From Rubripirellula amarantea (GTDB lineage: Bacteria; Planctomycetota; Planctomycetia; Pirellulales; Pirellulaceae), in the NCBI RefSeq assembly GCF_007859865.1, contig NZ_SJPI01000003.1, positions 434,001-498,000 on the forward strand: a DNA stretch of 64,000 nt, written 5' to 3'. How positions within the stretch are numbered: position 1 is the stretch's first letter; every line of letters begins with the position of its first letter. A program made the position numbers and the translations under genes. The notes under the pieces were generated by a model. That model ran no database searches. It worked only from the letters and a program-made list of their open reading frames with translations, and was not told the origin of the DNA. Of this stretch, positions 36,006 through 45,380 are shown one piece after another.

Positions 36006-39000
36006 TGGTGCCTCACGCATTCGTCAAGGTTCATGATGGAATTAACTAAGACCGTCGCTGCGGCCAACAAAGCGGGATCCGCATCCGTTTTCACGGAAGC
36101 TTGTCCAGTCTTCAAAAATTCGATAGCTAGTTCAGGATGCTTCGTAAACTCATCGAGTTGATCGCTGAACATCTCGACGAGTATTTCAGATTCTTGTTCG
36201 GTCGGTTCTCGCGAAGTAAGTTGCAAAAAGGCGTCACAAGATAAATCGTCCGCGTTGTCGCCATGCGCATCAATCAAGTGAGAAGCCATGACTCGCGAAG
36301 CTTCGATGAACTGTGGCCCATTGAGCAGGACCAGCGCTTGCAACGGCGTTTCGGTAACCTCGCGTTTCATCCGACACACTTCACGTGTTGGGGTGTTGAG
36401 GGTCATCATTACCGGAGCGGGCGAGGAACGTTTCCAGAATGTGTATAGACTTCGGCGATACAGTTTTTCGCCTTGGTCGATTTCCAGCGGCGTGTAGGCA
36501 AGCGCGAGGTCGTACGGCTTGACTGGCTCGCCACCGACCTGACTTTTCAACAGCCCGCTGGTCGCGAGAATGTTGTCGCGAATCATCTCGGCCGATAAAC
36601 GTTCACCGCTGCCGCGAGCAAGAAATCGGTTAGTCGGATCCTTTGCTCGTTTTTCTTTTGATACCACCGAGCTTTGACGGTAAGTCGCCGACAAAGCCAT
36701 TTTGCGGATCAGTGCGCGGACATCCCAACCAGACGACACGAAGTCACGCGCCAACCAGTCCAACAATTCGGGATGCGTCGGGTTCTCGCCCTGGTTACCA
36801 AAATCCTCGGGCGTTCGCACAAGTCCCTGGCCAAACATCAATTGCCAGTAACGGTTCACCGCGACACGCGAAGTCAGCGGATGATTCGGGGACGTCAACC
36901 ATTGAGCAAGTCCGAGTCGATTGCGAGGCAATTCGTCATCCATGGGCGGAAGAACCGCTGGCGGACTCGGGGAAACGGGTTCGCCCTTCGCGTCATAAAC
37001 ACCGCGTTCAAGTAAGTAGGTTTGCCGAGGCACCTCATTCTCACGCATCACCATGATCGCCGGAATCTCATCCATCAACTTGTTAACCGCCACGCGTGCT
37101 TTGCGAAGCCCCTCACGCGACTCTGAACACGAAGGGTCAATGGCTAGCACATAGTATTCTTCCAACCAATCACGTTCTGCATCGCTGAGTTCGCTTTCAG
37201 GTTTAGCGATGAGCTCGTCCAATGATCTCCCATCGAACAGCTCTGCAACCTCGATCGCACTGACTTGGCGATCGAAGACTTTGAAACTATCAACCTTGCC
37301 ATTTACAAAACCTCGATCCCGGTATCGCGAGCCAATCGCCAAATGATGCTGATCGTCCTTTTCGTAGCTATCAGCCCACTTGCTGATGTTTCGCGTCAGG
37401 TGATCTTCGACGATTGTCGTCGAAGCAAGTTTTCCGTCCAAGAAAATCTTCAGCCCCGATGCCCGACTGGATCCGTCATACGTTACCGCAACATGAATCC
37501 ATCGCTCGTTGTCGATCGCCTCAGACGTCTCAACGGCAATCGCATCGCCGGGCCAGAAGTGACAAAGCTTTGCACTCAACTTGCCGCCTTCACGCGTCAA
37601 TTCGTAACCGATCGAACCGGCGTCATCCCATCCTCGAGATCGTCGATAGATAACCGCCCGATTCTCGGACTCGGGGTTCCAAATCCAAAGCGAAAACGAA
37701 AAGGGATCGTGTCGTTCGAAGTAACCGACTTCAGGAATCTCAACGGGATCATCGCCGGTGAACTTCACTGCCTTGCCAACATGCCCGTCGACCAATTGGT
37801 TTGCGACAGGGCTGACGGCGTTCTTGCCCAAAGGATTGGCGAGGGCAAAGTTGTCCGGATCTACCTTTGCTTTCTCACCTTCTTTCTCGTCACTCGCAAA
37901 AGCTTTTAAACTATCTTCAAAGTCGAGTTCGGCCACCTTGCCGGGAATCAGGACTTCAACCTTGCGATCAGCCAACCACTTTGGAAAGGCGGTGCCAACA
38001 GACTTATTGATATCGCGATTCAGTACCGCTTCCGCATCCGAAAGCTTGTGCCGCAGTTCGTCGAGCTGACGTTTCTGCTCTGCACTGGGCAACGGCATCG
38101 CAGGCGTGGGGACGGCGTCGGTAAAGTACGAAATCAATCCGCGCTCGTCGATGTTGTCAAAGAAGGCGCTAAACGAGTAGTAGTCTTTGGCACTGAGAGG
38201 ATCGTACTTATGGTCGTGACAACGACAGCACTCCATGGTCAAACCCAACATGGCTGTTCCGACTGTGTGCGTTCGGTCGGCCACGTTTTCCACACGAAAC
38301 TCTTCCACCGCCACCCCGCCTTCGCGTTTATGGGAGTGCAGGCGATTGAATGTCGTCGCCAACATTTGCTCTCGCGTTGGATTGGGCAATAAGTCGCCGG
38401 CGAGTTGCCATGTAATGAATTGGTCGTAAGGCATGCCCGATTTAATTGCATCGATCACCCAGTCACGGTACGGCCAAACGAAGCGTTCGATGTCCTGTTG
38501 ATAGCCATAGGAATCCGCGTACCTGGCAACGTCTAACCATTCGCTGGTCATCCGCTCGGCATAAGCGTCGCTAGCCAATAGACGATCTACGACTTTCGCG
38601 TCCGCGTCCGGAGTTTTGTCGGCAACGTAATCTTGAATTTCTTGCTTTGTAGGCGGCAAGCCCGTCAAATCAAATGTGACGCGACGCAGCCACTTGTTTT
38701 TGGGCGCTTCGTCAGCAGGTTTCAAGTCGTTCTCGACTAGCGTCTTTGCAATGAACTGATCAATTGGCCCTTTTTGCCACTCAGCTAGCTCCCCAAGTTC
38801 CGACTGCTCCGGTGTTTCAATCTTGTCAGGTAACGGCGTGAATGCCCAGTGAGCCTCGAAAGGAGCTCCTTGGAGGATCCATTGATCCAACGTTTCCTTT
38901 TCTTGCTCGGTCAATGGCTTCAAAGCATCGGAAGGAGGCATCGGGTTGTCTTCATCATGAATGCGAACATGCAGTTCACTCTGCTCGAGGTCACCAGGGA

Positions 39001-39235
39001 CGATGCCAAAATAGCCTCCCAAATCAGCCGTCGCGTTCTCGAGGTTATCGACACGAAACTCGGACTCTTGATTCGCGGCATCGGGCCCGTGGCATTTGAA
39101 ACAACGGTCTGACAATATCGGTCGGACATCACGGTTGAACGAAATATCCGCAGCGTTGACCGTACTAACTACCAGCACCAACGCACCGATCATTCGAGTT
39201 ATCAAGAAGCATTCGAAGGTGAATCTGTTTTTCAT
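36002..39235 (-). CDS. PSD1 family protein: planctomycete cytochrome C, DUF1549, LamG, DUF1553
   Basis: 1077 residues from the ATG at 39235. That start begins a signal peptide (MKNRFTFECFLITRMIG ... TVNAAD); the frame extends to an ATG at 39319. Domains in order: PSCyt1 haem site CFKCH near 45, DUF1549 (PIDQFIAKTLVENDLKPADEA ... YADSYGYQQD), a LamG-type concanavalin domain near 470-640 (VGKAVKFTGDDPVEIPEVG), and DUF1553 near 750-1040 (NRLGLAQWLTSPNHPLTSRVAVNRYW). It is coupled to the DUF1501 gene by a 4-bp overlap. Such proteins are numerous in Pirellulaceae and thought to be periplasmic oxidoreductases or sugar-binding proteins. The activity is unproven. Confidence 0.93.
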   Translation of the reverse strand: MKNRFTFECFLITRMIGALVLVVSTVNAADISFNRDVRPILSDRCFKCHGPDAANQESEFRVDNLENATADLGGYFGIVPGDLEQSELHVRIHDEDNPMPPSDALKPLTEQEKETLDQWILQGAPFEAHWAFTPLPDKIETPEQSELGELAEWQKGPIDQFIAKTLVENDLKPADEAPKNKWLRRVTFDLTGLPPTKQEIQDYVADKTPDADAKVVDRLLASDAYAERMTSEWLDVARYADSYGYQQDIERFVWPYRDWVIDAIKSGMPYDQFITWQLAGDLLPNPTREQMLATTFNRLHSHKREGGVAVEEFRVENVADRTHTVGTAMLGLTMECCRCHDHKYDPLSAKDYYSFSAFFDNIDERGLISYFTDAVPTPAMPLPSAEQKRQLDELRHKLSDAEAVLNRDINKSVGTAFPKWLADRKVEVLIPGKVAELDFEDSLKAFASDEKEGEKAKVDPDNFALANPLGKNAVSPVANQLVDGHVGKAVKFTGDDPVEIPEVGYFERHDPFSFSLWIWNPESENRAVIYRRSRGWDDAGSIGYELTREGGKLSAKLCHFWPGDAIAVETSEAIDNERWIHVAVTYDGSSRASGLKIFLDGKLASTTIVEDHLTRNISKWADSYEKDDQHHLAIGSRYRDRGFVNGKVDSFKVFDRQVSAIEVAELFDGRSLDELIAKPESELSDAERDWLEEYYVLAIDPSCSESREGLRKARVAVNKLMDEIPAIMVMRENEVPRQTYLLERGVYDAKGEPVSPSPPAVLPPMDDELPRNRLGLAQWLTSPNHPLTSRVAVNRYWQLMFGQGLVRTPEDFGNQGENPTHPELLDWLARDFVSSGWDVRALIRKMALSATYRQSSVVSKEKRAKDPTNRFLARGSGERLSAEMIRDNILATSGLLKSQVGGEPVKPYDLALAYTPLEIDQGEKLYRRSLYTFWKRSSPAPVMMTLNTPTREVCRMKREVTETPLQALVLLNGPQFIEASRVMASHLIDAHGDNADDLSCDAFLQLTSREPTEQESEILVEMFSDQLDEFTKHPELAIEFLKTGQASVKTDADPALLAAATVLVNSIMNLDECVRHQ

Positions 39236-39380
39236 GTCTAGCTTGCTGAACGCAGGATTTGTCGGCTCCACTGGCCCTCCTTTAACCGTGCGTCTAAAGG
39301 AAGATCCAACGCCTGTCATTGTCGTTTAGGGAATTCGATAAGTCTTGTATCCACGGACCCCGTTTTGGTACATTTTGACG

Positions 39381-40142
39381 ATGCAAGGCAATTCACCCCC
39401 AAATCCACGCGACTTCCAGGATCAGTTTTTCCAACAAAACCCTGGTGTTCGCGAAGTATTCCGTTTGTACGAATACCTGCCATCGGTCCTCTTCTTTGCC
39501 AAGGATGCCGAGCATCGTTACATCGGCGTTAATAGCCGAACGTTGCATGACGTTTTCGGGATGCAAAGCGATACCGAATTGCTCGGACGAACGGACCTTG
39601 AATTTCAACCGCCCGCCCTCGCCGAGGCGTATCACGCGGAAGATCGACGCGTCATGGAAGGCGGCAAAATCATCGCAAACCAAGTTTGGTTGGTGCCGCA
39701 CGTTGGCGGCACTCCCAAATGGTACGTGTCGACCAAGACTCCGTTGTTCGATCCCGAAGGCAACGCGATTGGAATCGCCGGTGCAATGTATCCCGTGGCT
39801 ACGAAAGACGAGCAGTTGACGTTCTTCCAAGAACTATGGCCTGTCATTCAGCACATGGACAAGCACTACAACGAACCCATTTCGATGGCCGAGATGGCAA
39901 AGAAGGCGAACTTATCGACGACTCATTTCAATGCTCGCTTCCGAGCAATTCTTCGACTCTCACCTACCGAGTATGTGTTGTCCAGACGCGTCCAGCACGC
40001 CCAAAGGCTACTAACGCAAACCGAAATGAGCATCGTCGATATTGGCGCCGAGGTTGGCTTCTTTGATCAAAGTCACTTCACAAAACGTTTTCGACGAGTA
40101 ACCGGCCTGACACCGCGCGGTTACCGAAAACGATTCAGGTAA
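39381..40142 (+). CDS. AraC-family regulator with N-terminal PAS domain
   Basis: 253 residues from the ATG at 39381; the frame opens at a TTG at 39345. Residues ~25-135 are a PAS domain (SVLFFAKDAEHRYIGVNSRT, TDLEFQPPALAEAYHAED, NGIAIGIAGAMY-type end). The C-terminal ~100 residues carry two helix-turn-helix motifs of the AraC/XylS type (ISMAEMAKKANLSTTHFNARF and VDIGAEVGFFDQSHFTKRFRR), ending GLTPRGYRKRFR. It is divergent from the PSD1-DUF1501 operon across a 145-bp gap, so it likely controls that pair. It also abuts the agar cluster, and its stop lies 14 bp from a convergent GH117 stop. The ligand is unknown. Confidence 0.9.
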   Translation: MQGNSPPNPRDFQDQFFQQNPGVREVFRLYEYLPSVLFFAKDAEHRYIGVNSRTLHDVFGMQSDTELLGRTDLEFQPPALAEAYHAEDRRVMEGGKIIANQVWLVPHVGGTPKWYVSTKTPLFDPEGNAIGIAGAMYPVATKDEQLTFFQELWPVIQHMDKHYNEPISMAEMAKKANLSTTHFNARFRAILRLSPTEYVLSRRVQHAQRLLTQTEMSIVDIGAEVGFFDQSHFTKRFRRVTGLTPRGYRKRFR

Positions 40143-40156
40143 TACCTCGACGGATG

Positions 40157-41446
40157 TCAGTCACGCGACTGGCTCTTCTCCTCTGCCGAACGTAATACCT
40201 TCTCGCGTTCCTTACGATTGATCCGCTGCGCGTAGAACACGTCCGGTTTGTGAAAAACGTTGGTGTTCTTCATTCGCGGGTCATCGATGTCCAGACTCAG
40301 ATCACAGTCAAAGCGAGCCAAAGTGCTGTGCTGAGTAGTGTGAGTTCCCGCGTTGGTGAAGTGCGATAATCCCCACGCGATTCCTCGACCGTCACCATCA
40401 CTGGTAAACGCGTCGGGCACGTAAGGTCCACCGGCAATCGGAGGCAACGTGGTAACCGACGCAATTTCAAAATTGACGCCATCGGGTGCGTACTGGATGG
40501 TGTTCGCTTCATTGCCGTTGTGGATGAGCACCGCTGCGATACCTTCCTTGAAAGGAAAGAGCATCGTTTCGTGACCGGAGTTGAAAAGCGGATTGAGCGG
40601 ATGTTTCGTGAACGGGCCCAAAGGATTGTCAGCAATAGCAAGCCCTGCTGCGACTAAGTACTCAGGCCGATCGCCAAATGCAGCTTTGAAGTACAGATAG
40701 ATTTTTCCCTGGTAGACCAACGGGTATGGATCATGAATGGAATACTGGTCCCATTCGCCGGCATCACCGTTGGGAACGACTACTTGGTTGCATGCTGTCC
40801 AAGGCCCATCGGGTGAATCCGCATACGACGCCGTCACGGGACAATGGTCTCCCTTAGTACCACTGGCTTCCAAAAACCCTTGGTAGTAGAGGTAGTACTT
40901 GTCCTTCCACTTTAGGATGTCGGGGGTTGAGACAGATCGCCACCCTGGGTTCGGTTTGGGCGGCCGAGGCACTGCAATGCCTTGTTCTTCCCACGTGAAT
41001 CCATCCTGGCTGGTCGCATACCAAATCTCGCATAAGTCCCAGTCAGTCGACGGGATCGTTTCGGTGCTACTCTTGGAACCTTGAGGTGGGACCGCCGTGT
41101 GACGCTTGGTGTACCAAACGTAGTATTTGCCGTTCTCGCGAATCACCTTTGACGGATCACGACGCGAAATCGTGCCATCACCGTCGTGATAATCCAATCC
41201 TTCAAGCTTTGTGTACTTAAAGCTCGAAAAGAGTTCGTTGTCCTCCGGCCTTGGTGTGAGGTACTGCGAATAGAGCCTTTCCATCGCCGCGCTCATGGGC
41301 CGATCGGGTTTGGTTTGCGGTATGTCCCAAGGAAACCCCTGCGCTTCAACGCGTCCGGTGCCAGTCAACGCTATAAACACGCCGGTAAGCAAAACCAGCA
41401 TCTCATTACGCATCAATGATCGGAAACTTGCGGAAAGCCCACTCAT
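40157..41446 (-). CDS. GH117-type glycoside hydrolase (alpha-1,3-neoagarooligosaccharide hydrolase)
   Basis: 429 residues from the ATG at 41446; ATGs at 41413 and 41575 are alternatives. The start chosen clears the upstream GH16 gene and leads into a signal peptide (MLVLLTGVFIALTGTGRVEAQG). The five-bladed propeller carries the family's characteristic stretches: GTISRRDPSKVI, GKYYVWYTKR, EIWYATSQDGFTWEEQG, SVSTPDIL, SIHDPYPLV, NSGHETMLFPF. The acidic residue after RR and the His in SGHE match invariant residues of characterised GH117 enzymes. These release 3,6-anhydro-L-galactose from neoagarobiose by exo-action. It is last in the minus-strand agar cluster, 74 bp after GH16. Confidence 0.85.
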   Translation of the reverse strand: MSGLSASFRSLMRNEMLVLLTGVFIALTGTGRVEAQGFPWDIPQTKPDRPMSAAMERLYSQYLTPRPEDNELFSSFKYTKLEGLDYHDGDGTISRRDPSKVIRENGKYYVWYTKRHTAVPPQGSKSSTETIPSTDWDLCEIWYATSQDGFTWEEQGIAVPRPPKPNPGWRSVSTPDILKWKDKYYLYYQGFLEASGTKGDHCPVTASYADSPDGPWTACNQVVVPNGDAGEWDQYSIHDPYPLVYQGKIYLYFKAAFGDRPEYLVAAGLAIADNPLGPFTKHPLNPLFNSGHETMLFPFKEGIAAVLIHNGNEANTIQYAPDGVNFEIASVTTLPPIAGGPYVPDAFTSDGDGRGIAWGLSHFTNAGTHTTQHSTLARFDCDLSLDIDDPRMKNTNVFHKPDVFYAQRINRKEREKVLRSAEEKSQSRD

Positions 41447-41520
41447 AAGAATCTTTACCTTCAATATGTGTGAATGCCGACCAACAACGATCGGCAGCAG
41501 TTGCGATGATGCCGCTTCGG

Positions 41521-42399
41521 CTATTTGAGCTGCCATGTTCGAACCCAATCGTACTGCGTGGTGCGTTGGTCCCAATTTCCACTGGCAACAAGTCCACCAT
41601 CGTCGGGAACGGGATTCCAGTCATACGTTTCGATTGCCATTTGATAATACGAGGGAACATTCCAATCCACGTTCGGCTTAATGGAGTACGTGTATTTTCC
41701 ATCAAGATAGAAACGCACCTCTCGGGGCGACTTCCACCAGGCACCATAAACGTAGTAACGCTGCGAGTTCTTTGTTTCGGTAACCACTGAGTTTTGCAAC
41801 TGTTCTTTTTCGGGTTGCTTCCTAGTCGCTCGACGAATCATGTTGGAATGAAAAATCTGGTTCCAGTTCTTTGCCCATCCGGCCGTTTGATCAGTGGTTC
41901 GCCCAACGCATTCTTGAATGTCTAGTTCAAGCCGTCGCGGACTATTAGGAGGTGTCATCAACCAAAATGTTGACGACATCTCGGTCGCATTGGCCTTCAT
42001 TCGAGCCTCAAAGTACATCCCCACGTTGCCGGGATTTACCGATCGAATGATCGCTCCGTGATACTTAAATTCGTGACCATTGATCACCCTAGGCTCTTCA
42101 AGTTTGCCAACGGTGATTCTCAGATTTCCCTCTTCGACTACTGCTCCGCTTTCTTGAAAGAGACCTGGCGGTCGCCCGATCCAACCCCAACCATTCGCTG
42201 CCGGATCGGCGCTCCACTTACTTTTGTCTAGCTCGGTGCCATCGAAGTCATCCGAAAGCGATTCGACTCGTTGCCATTGCTTGTCGGTCGGCTTGGGGTC
42301 CTGCCCGTCATCAAAAAATGGTTGATCCGCAAACAGTTGCGTGCACACCAAAGTCATAAGAATCAAAACTAGATTTCGTTTCACGTTGCTACTCATCAA
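41521..42399 (-). CDS. GH16 endo-beta-agarase or porphyranase
   Basis: 292 residues, with a signal peptide (VLILMTLVCTQLFADQ). The GH16 jelly-roll catalytic motif ExDxxE is present as E158-L-D160-I-Q-E163, supplying nucleophile, assisting Asp and acid/base. Aromatic-rich strands (GWGWIGRPPGLFQ, FEARMKANATEMSSTFWLM, YYVYGAWWKSPREVRFYLDG) are typical of the marine agarase/porphyranase subfamilies. It is a single-domain secreted enzyme without a carbohydrate-binding module. It cleaves beta-1,4 linkages of the agar backbone to neoagaro-oligosaccharides. Agarase versus porphyranase cannot be separated by eye, and the neighbouring sulfatases leave both open. It lies 125 bp after a sulfatase gene on the same strand. 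Confidence 0.88.
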   Translation of the reverse strand: MMSSNVKRNLVLILMTLVCTQLFADQPFFDDGQDPKPTDKQWQRVESLSDDFDGTELDKSKWSADPAANGWGWIGRPPGLFQESGAVVEEGNLRITVGKLEEPRVINGHEFKYHGAIIRSVNPGNVGMYFEARMKANATEMSSTFWLMTPPNSPRRLELDIQECVGRTTDQTAGWAKNWNQIFHSNMIRRATRKQPEKEQLQNSVVTETKNSQRYYVYGAWWKSPREVRFYLDGKYTYSIKPNVDWNVPSYYQMAIETYDWNPVPDDGGLVASGNWDQRTTQYDWVRTWQLK

Positions 42400-42524
42400 A
42401 GAATTAGAAAGTGGTTTGTGTTTTGTACGAAGTGTTCAGCTAGAAGGGCCGATCCTAATCAATCAAGATGCCTCGCCTAAGACAGCCAAACAAGAGCCTA
42501 AACATAATACTTCTAAACAGTCAA

Positions 42525-43946
42525 TTATTTTCGATAGTCATCCATGCGCTTCATTGCAGCCCCCTCGTACTCTCGTTTGAGTTGCCATTGGGGGCGAACG
42601 AGTGTTAATTCCCATTCGAATAATTGTTCGTACATGGCTCTGACTTTGTCTGGATGCTGATCAGCAAGATTATCCGATTCTGCTATGTCCAAACTGATGT
42701 TGTACAACTCTGCTGGACGATCAGGAAAGCGGAGCAGTTTCCAGTCTCCGTCGCGTATCGCGGCTCGGGACTCCTTTTTCCAATAGAGCGTTTGATGAGG
42801 CCGAGCGTTGTCCCTCCCTTCGACAAAAGGGCGAAGGTCAACGCCATCAATCGGCTTTAGCTCACTCAAGTTCCCGCCCGCCGCGGCAACAAATGTTGGC
42901 AATAGATCGAGCATGCTAATCGGGTGAGTGTACTTCGATCCTGGCTTCGTAACGCCCGGCCAACGCATAAGAAACGGAACGCGTATGCCGCCTTCTAGAT
43001 GATTTGCCTTCGTACCGCTTAGCGGAGAATTGTCGGACGCATTCGCATCGCTAGGGCCACCGTTATCATTGGTGAAGACAACGATGGTGTTCTGATCAAG
43101 ATTCAATTCGTTAAGCTTGTCCAAGACGCGACCGCACGCGCGATCCATTGACAAAGTCATTGCCGCAAGCTGCCGTCGCTTTCCGCTTAGGTTCGGAAAT
43201 TCCTTCAAATCACTGGCTTCCGCTTGCATCGGATTATGAACCGCGTTGAAGGAAAGTAACACGAAGAATGGTCGACTTTGATTTCGTTCAATGAACGCAA
43301 CCGTTTCGTCCGCAAAAGCATCCGTCAAGTATTTCCCCGACTCGGCGAACTCTCCGAGCCCGCGTTCCAGCCGGTCTTCAGGTCGATGATTGAGGTTCCC
43401 CTCACCGAAGGCAAAGTAACTGCGAGCTCCACCACGGAAACCATAGAATTCGTCGAACCCGCGATTCATGGGATGAAAACGATCTGCGTTTCCTTGGTGC
43501 CATTTGCCGATCAGGGCCGTTCGATAACCTCGCGATTTCAAGTAATCCGCCACTGTCGCCTGATCGAGCGGAAGCCCCATCTCGTCGTCAGGCAGGCATG
43601 ATTCGCTCATGTATCCAGGAACGTTGTTCTCTTCGAAACCAAAACGTTGCTGGTATCTTCCGGTCAACAGCCCTGCTCGCGATGGTCCGCAAACGGCAGC
43701 ACTGACGTACGCTTGCTCGAACAGCATTGCCTGGTTCGCAAACGTGTCCAGCCGTGGCGATCGAATTTCACGACTCCCGTGAAATCCGAAATCCGCGTAG
43801 CCCGCGTCGTCGGCCAAGATCAAAACGATATTGGGTGGCTGGATATTGGGCGGCTGGATATTGGGTGGCTGAGCGCCGATTGCTGAGTAGAGAGGCGACA
43901 GAGCTACTGCCAATAGAATTGCCAAATAGTGCAAAGTCATTTTCAT
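42525..43946 (-). CDS. Exported formylglycine sulfatase (S1 type)
   Basis: 473 residues. Signal peptide to ~25, then a peculiar triple PPNIQ repeat (residues ~27-40) before the first sulfatase strand [13 protein letters not shown] with the metal-binding DD. The activation motif CGPSR spans C86-R90; Cys86 is expected to be oxidised to formylglycine. GKWHQG (~150), FTNDNGG and [19 protein letters not shown] follow, as in S1 enzymes. It should remove sulfate esters from algal galactan before or after depolymerisation, in the periplasm. Its start overlaps the stop of the upstream GH117-like gene as ATGA, which indicates tight translational coupling. Confidence 0.92.
   Translation of the reverse strand: MKMTLHYLAILLAVALSPLYSAIGAQPPNIQPPNIQPPNIVLILADDAGYADFGFHGSREIRSPRLDTFANQAMLFEQAYVSAAVCGPSRAGLLTGRYQQRFGFEENNVPGYMSESCLPDDEMGLPLDQATVADYLKSRGYRTALIGKWHQGNADRFHPMNRGFDEFYGFRGGARSYFAFGEGNLNHRPEDRLERGLGEFAESGKYLTDAFADETVAFIERNQSRPFFVLLSFNAVHNPMQAEASDLKEFPNLSGKRRQLAAMTLSMDRACGRVLDKLNELNLDQNTIVVFTNDNGGPSDANASDNSPLSGTKANHLEGGIRVPFLMRWPGVTKPGSKYTHPISMLDLLPTFVAAAGGNLSELKPIDGVDLRPFVEGRDNARPHQTLYWKKESRAAIRDGDWKLLRFPDRPAELYNISLDIAESDNLADQHPDKVRAMYEQLFEWELTLVRPQWQLKREYEGAAMKRMDDYRK
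43827..43871 (-). repeat. Three tandem 15-bp repeats in the sulfatase 5' end
   Basis: Three in-frame copies (43827-43841, 43842-43856, 43857-43871) differ at one base and encode QPPNI three times at the start of the mature sulfatase. The last copy forms the family's usual PNIVLIL start, so the other two are extra. This is probably a slippage expansion. Confidence 0.85.
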
Positions 43947-45274
43947 TTCTTTGGCTCTTCACTTACCTTTTCATACTTTTGAATGTACATCCAGCCTTTG
44001 GGACCCGCGTTCCACTTCAAAACGTGACTGAGTCCCCATTGAACGCCAGCGTGAGGAGTGTTCTCGGGCTCAGAAGGACGAAACAGGCCTGCCGCCTCAG
44101 GCATATCGATCGCGGAACCCATGATTTGGAAATTCAGTCCATCTTCGGCGTACTGAATTGTCTTTGCTTCCGGTCCATCTTGGTGTTGCAAAATGGCAAT
44201 GCCATTTCCGTATTTCCAAACCATCACTTCGTGCCCGGTGTTGGTGATCGGATTGAACTCAGACTTCACAAACGGGCCCGTCGGATGATCAGCAACGGCG
44301 ACGCCCCACTTCACCTGCTTCTTTAATCCACAGCACGGGTTACACCACTTCACGCAATCCTCGTTATCGAAGCAGTTACATTCACCTTTGTAGTACAAAT
44401 AAAACTTGTCCTTGTAGTGAACCAAGCAAGGATCATGAACCGCATTGTTGTCGAAATACAGATCGTTCGTGTATGTCGGGGTCAGCACAGGATCCTTGAT
44501 CTTTGTCCAGGGACCATCGGGAGATTTGGCCTTTGCCATGCCCACATAGTTGCGTCCAAACACGCCATCTAGATCTGCGGCGGCTTGGTAAATGAGATAG
44601 TAATCGTCTTGATGAACAAAGATCTCCGTCGTAAACACGGACTGATGATCAAACGCCCCCTCTGGACCTCGCGTGACCGCGGCCCCCTGTTCATCCCAGG
44701 TCTCGCCGTCCGTCGACGTCGCATAGTAGAGATCATTGAGATCCCATGGCGCAGTCTTGGTGGCATCATGAGTAAGACTATATGAGTACCAGACATAGTA
44801 CTTGCCATTCGCGAATATGACTGAACTTGGATCACGACGAGTGAATTCTGGATCCGGAGCCAAGTCCCCCTTTAACAATGAATGCCGAAAACGAATGTTC
44901 CAATCTGGCCTCTCAGGGTTGTCAATTTCACAGCCATTGACGAGGTAACCTTCTTCGCGAATCGTGGCTGCACTCTTCCTTGCCTCTCGCAATGCAATGA
45001 CGTGTTTTTGGTTTGGATCAACTTGCTGCTTCTGTTCGAACAGGTATCCATTCAGTTCGAATCGCAGCGTCTTCGTACGACGATCGCTCGCCAAGATCGC
45101 AAAGGCACCATCGTTGTCAGTCGTCGCAGTCAAATTGTCTTCCACCAACAACACCTCGACTCCTGAGAGTGGCTTTGATGTTGCGGCATCCGACACCATC
45201 CCTTCAAAACTCTGGGCCGTTGCCCAGGCATAGGAAAGGCAGATTGCGGAAATACACAAAACTTGTCGGATCAT
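43943..45274 (-). CDS. Divergent GH117-like hydrolase with N-terminal carboxypeptidase-regulatory-like domain
   Basis: 443 residues. Signal peptide ([22 protein letters not shown]), then an Ig-like carboxypeptidase-regulatory-type domain at ~22-100 ([21 protein letters not shown] ... TDNDGAFAI). The GH117-like propeller follows ([56 protein letters not shown]). A Cys-rich insert ([18 protein letters not shown], near residue 300) has no counterpart in the neighbouring GH117 genes. The RRD and GHE positions are kept, so it may be active, but on a different substrate from the typical members. It is coupled by ATGA overlap to the sulfatase that follows. Confidence 0.8.
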   Translation of the reverse strand: MIRQVLCISAICLSYAWATAQSFEGMVSDAATSKPLSGVEVLLVEDNLTATTDNDGAFAILASDRRTKTLRFELNGYLFEQKQQVDPNQKHVIALREARKSAATIREEGYLVNGCEIDNPERPDWNIRFRHSLLKGDLAPDPEFTRRDPSSVIFANGKYYVWYSYSLTHDATKTAPWDLNDLYYATSTDGETWDEQGAAVTRGPEGAFDHQSVFTTEIFVHQDDYYLIYQAAADLDGVFGRNYVGMAKAKSPDGPWTKIKDPVLTPTYTNDLYFDNNAVHDPCLVHYKDKFYLYYKGECNCFDNEDCVKWCNPCCGLKKQVKWGVAVADHPTGPFVKSEFNPITNTGHEVMVWKYGNGIAILQHQDGPEAKTIQYAEDGLNFQIMGSAIDMPEAAGLFRPSEPENTPHAGVQWGLSHVLKWNAGPKGWMYIQKYEKVSEEPKK

Positions 45275-45380
45275 GGTGTCACGGAGTTGGTTGTGATGGA
45301 GAGAAAGATGTCAATGATCAATGTTTGCGGACAATGTTTGGCGAGAGCCACATCGAACTGCGTTCATAGCGAAATTGAAT

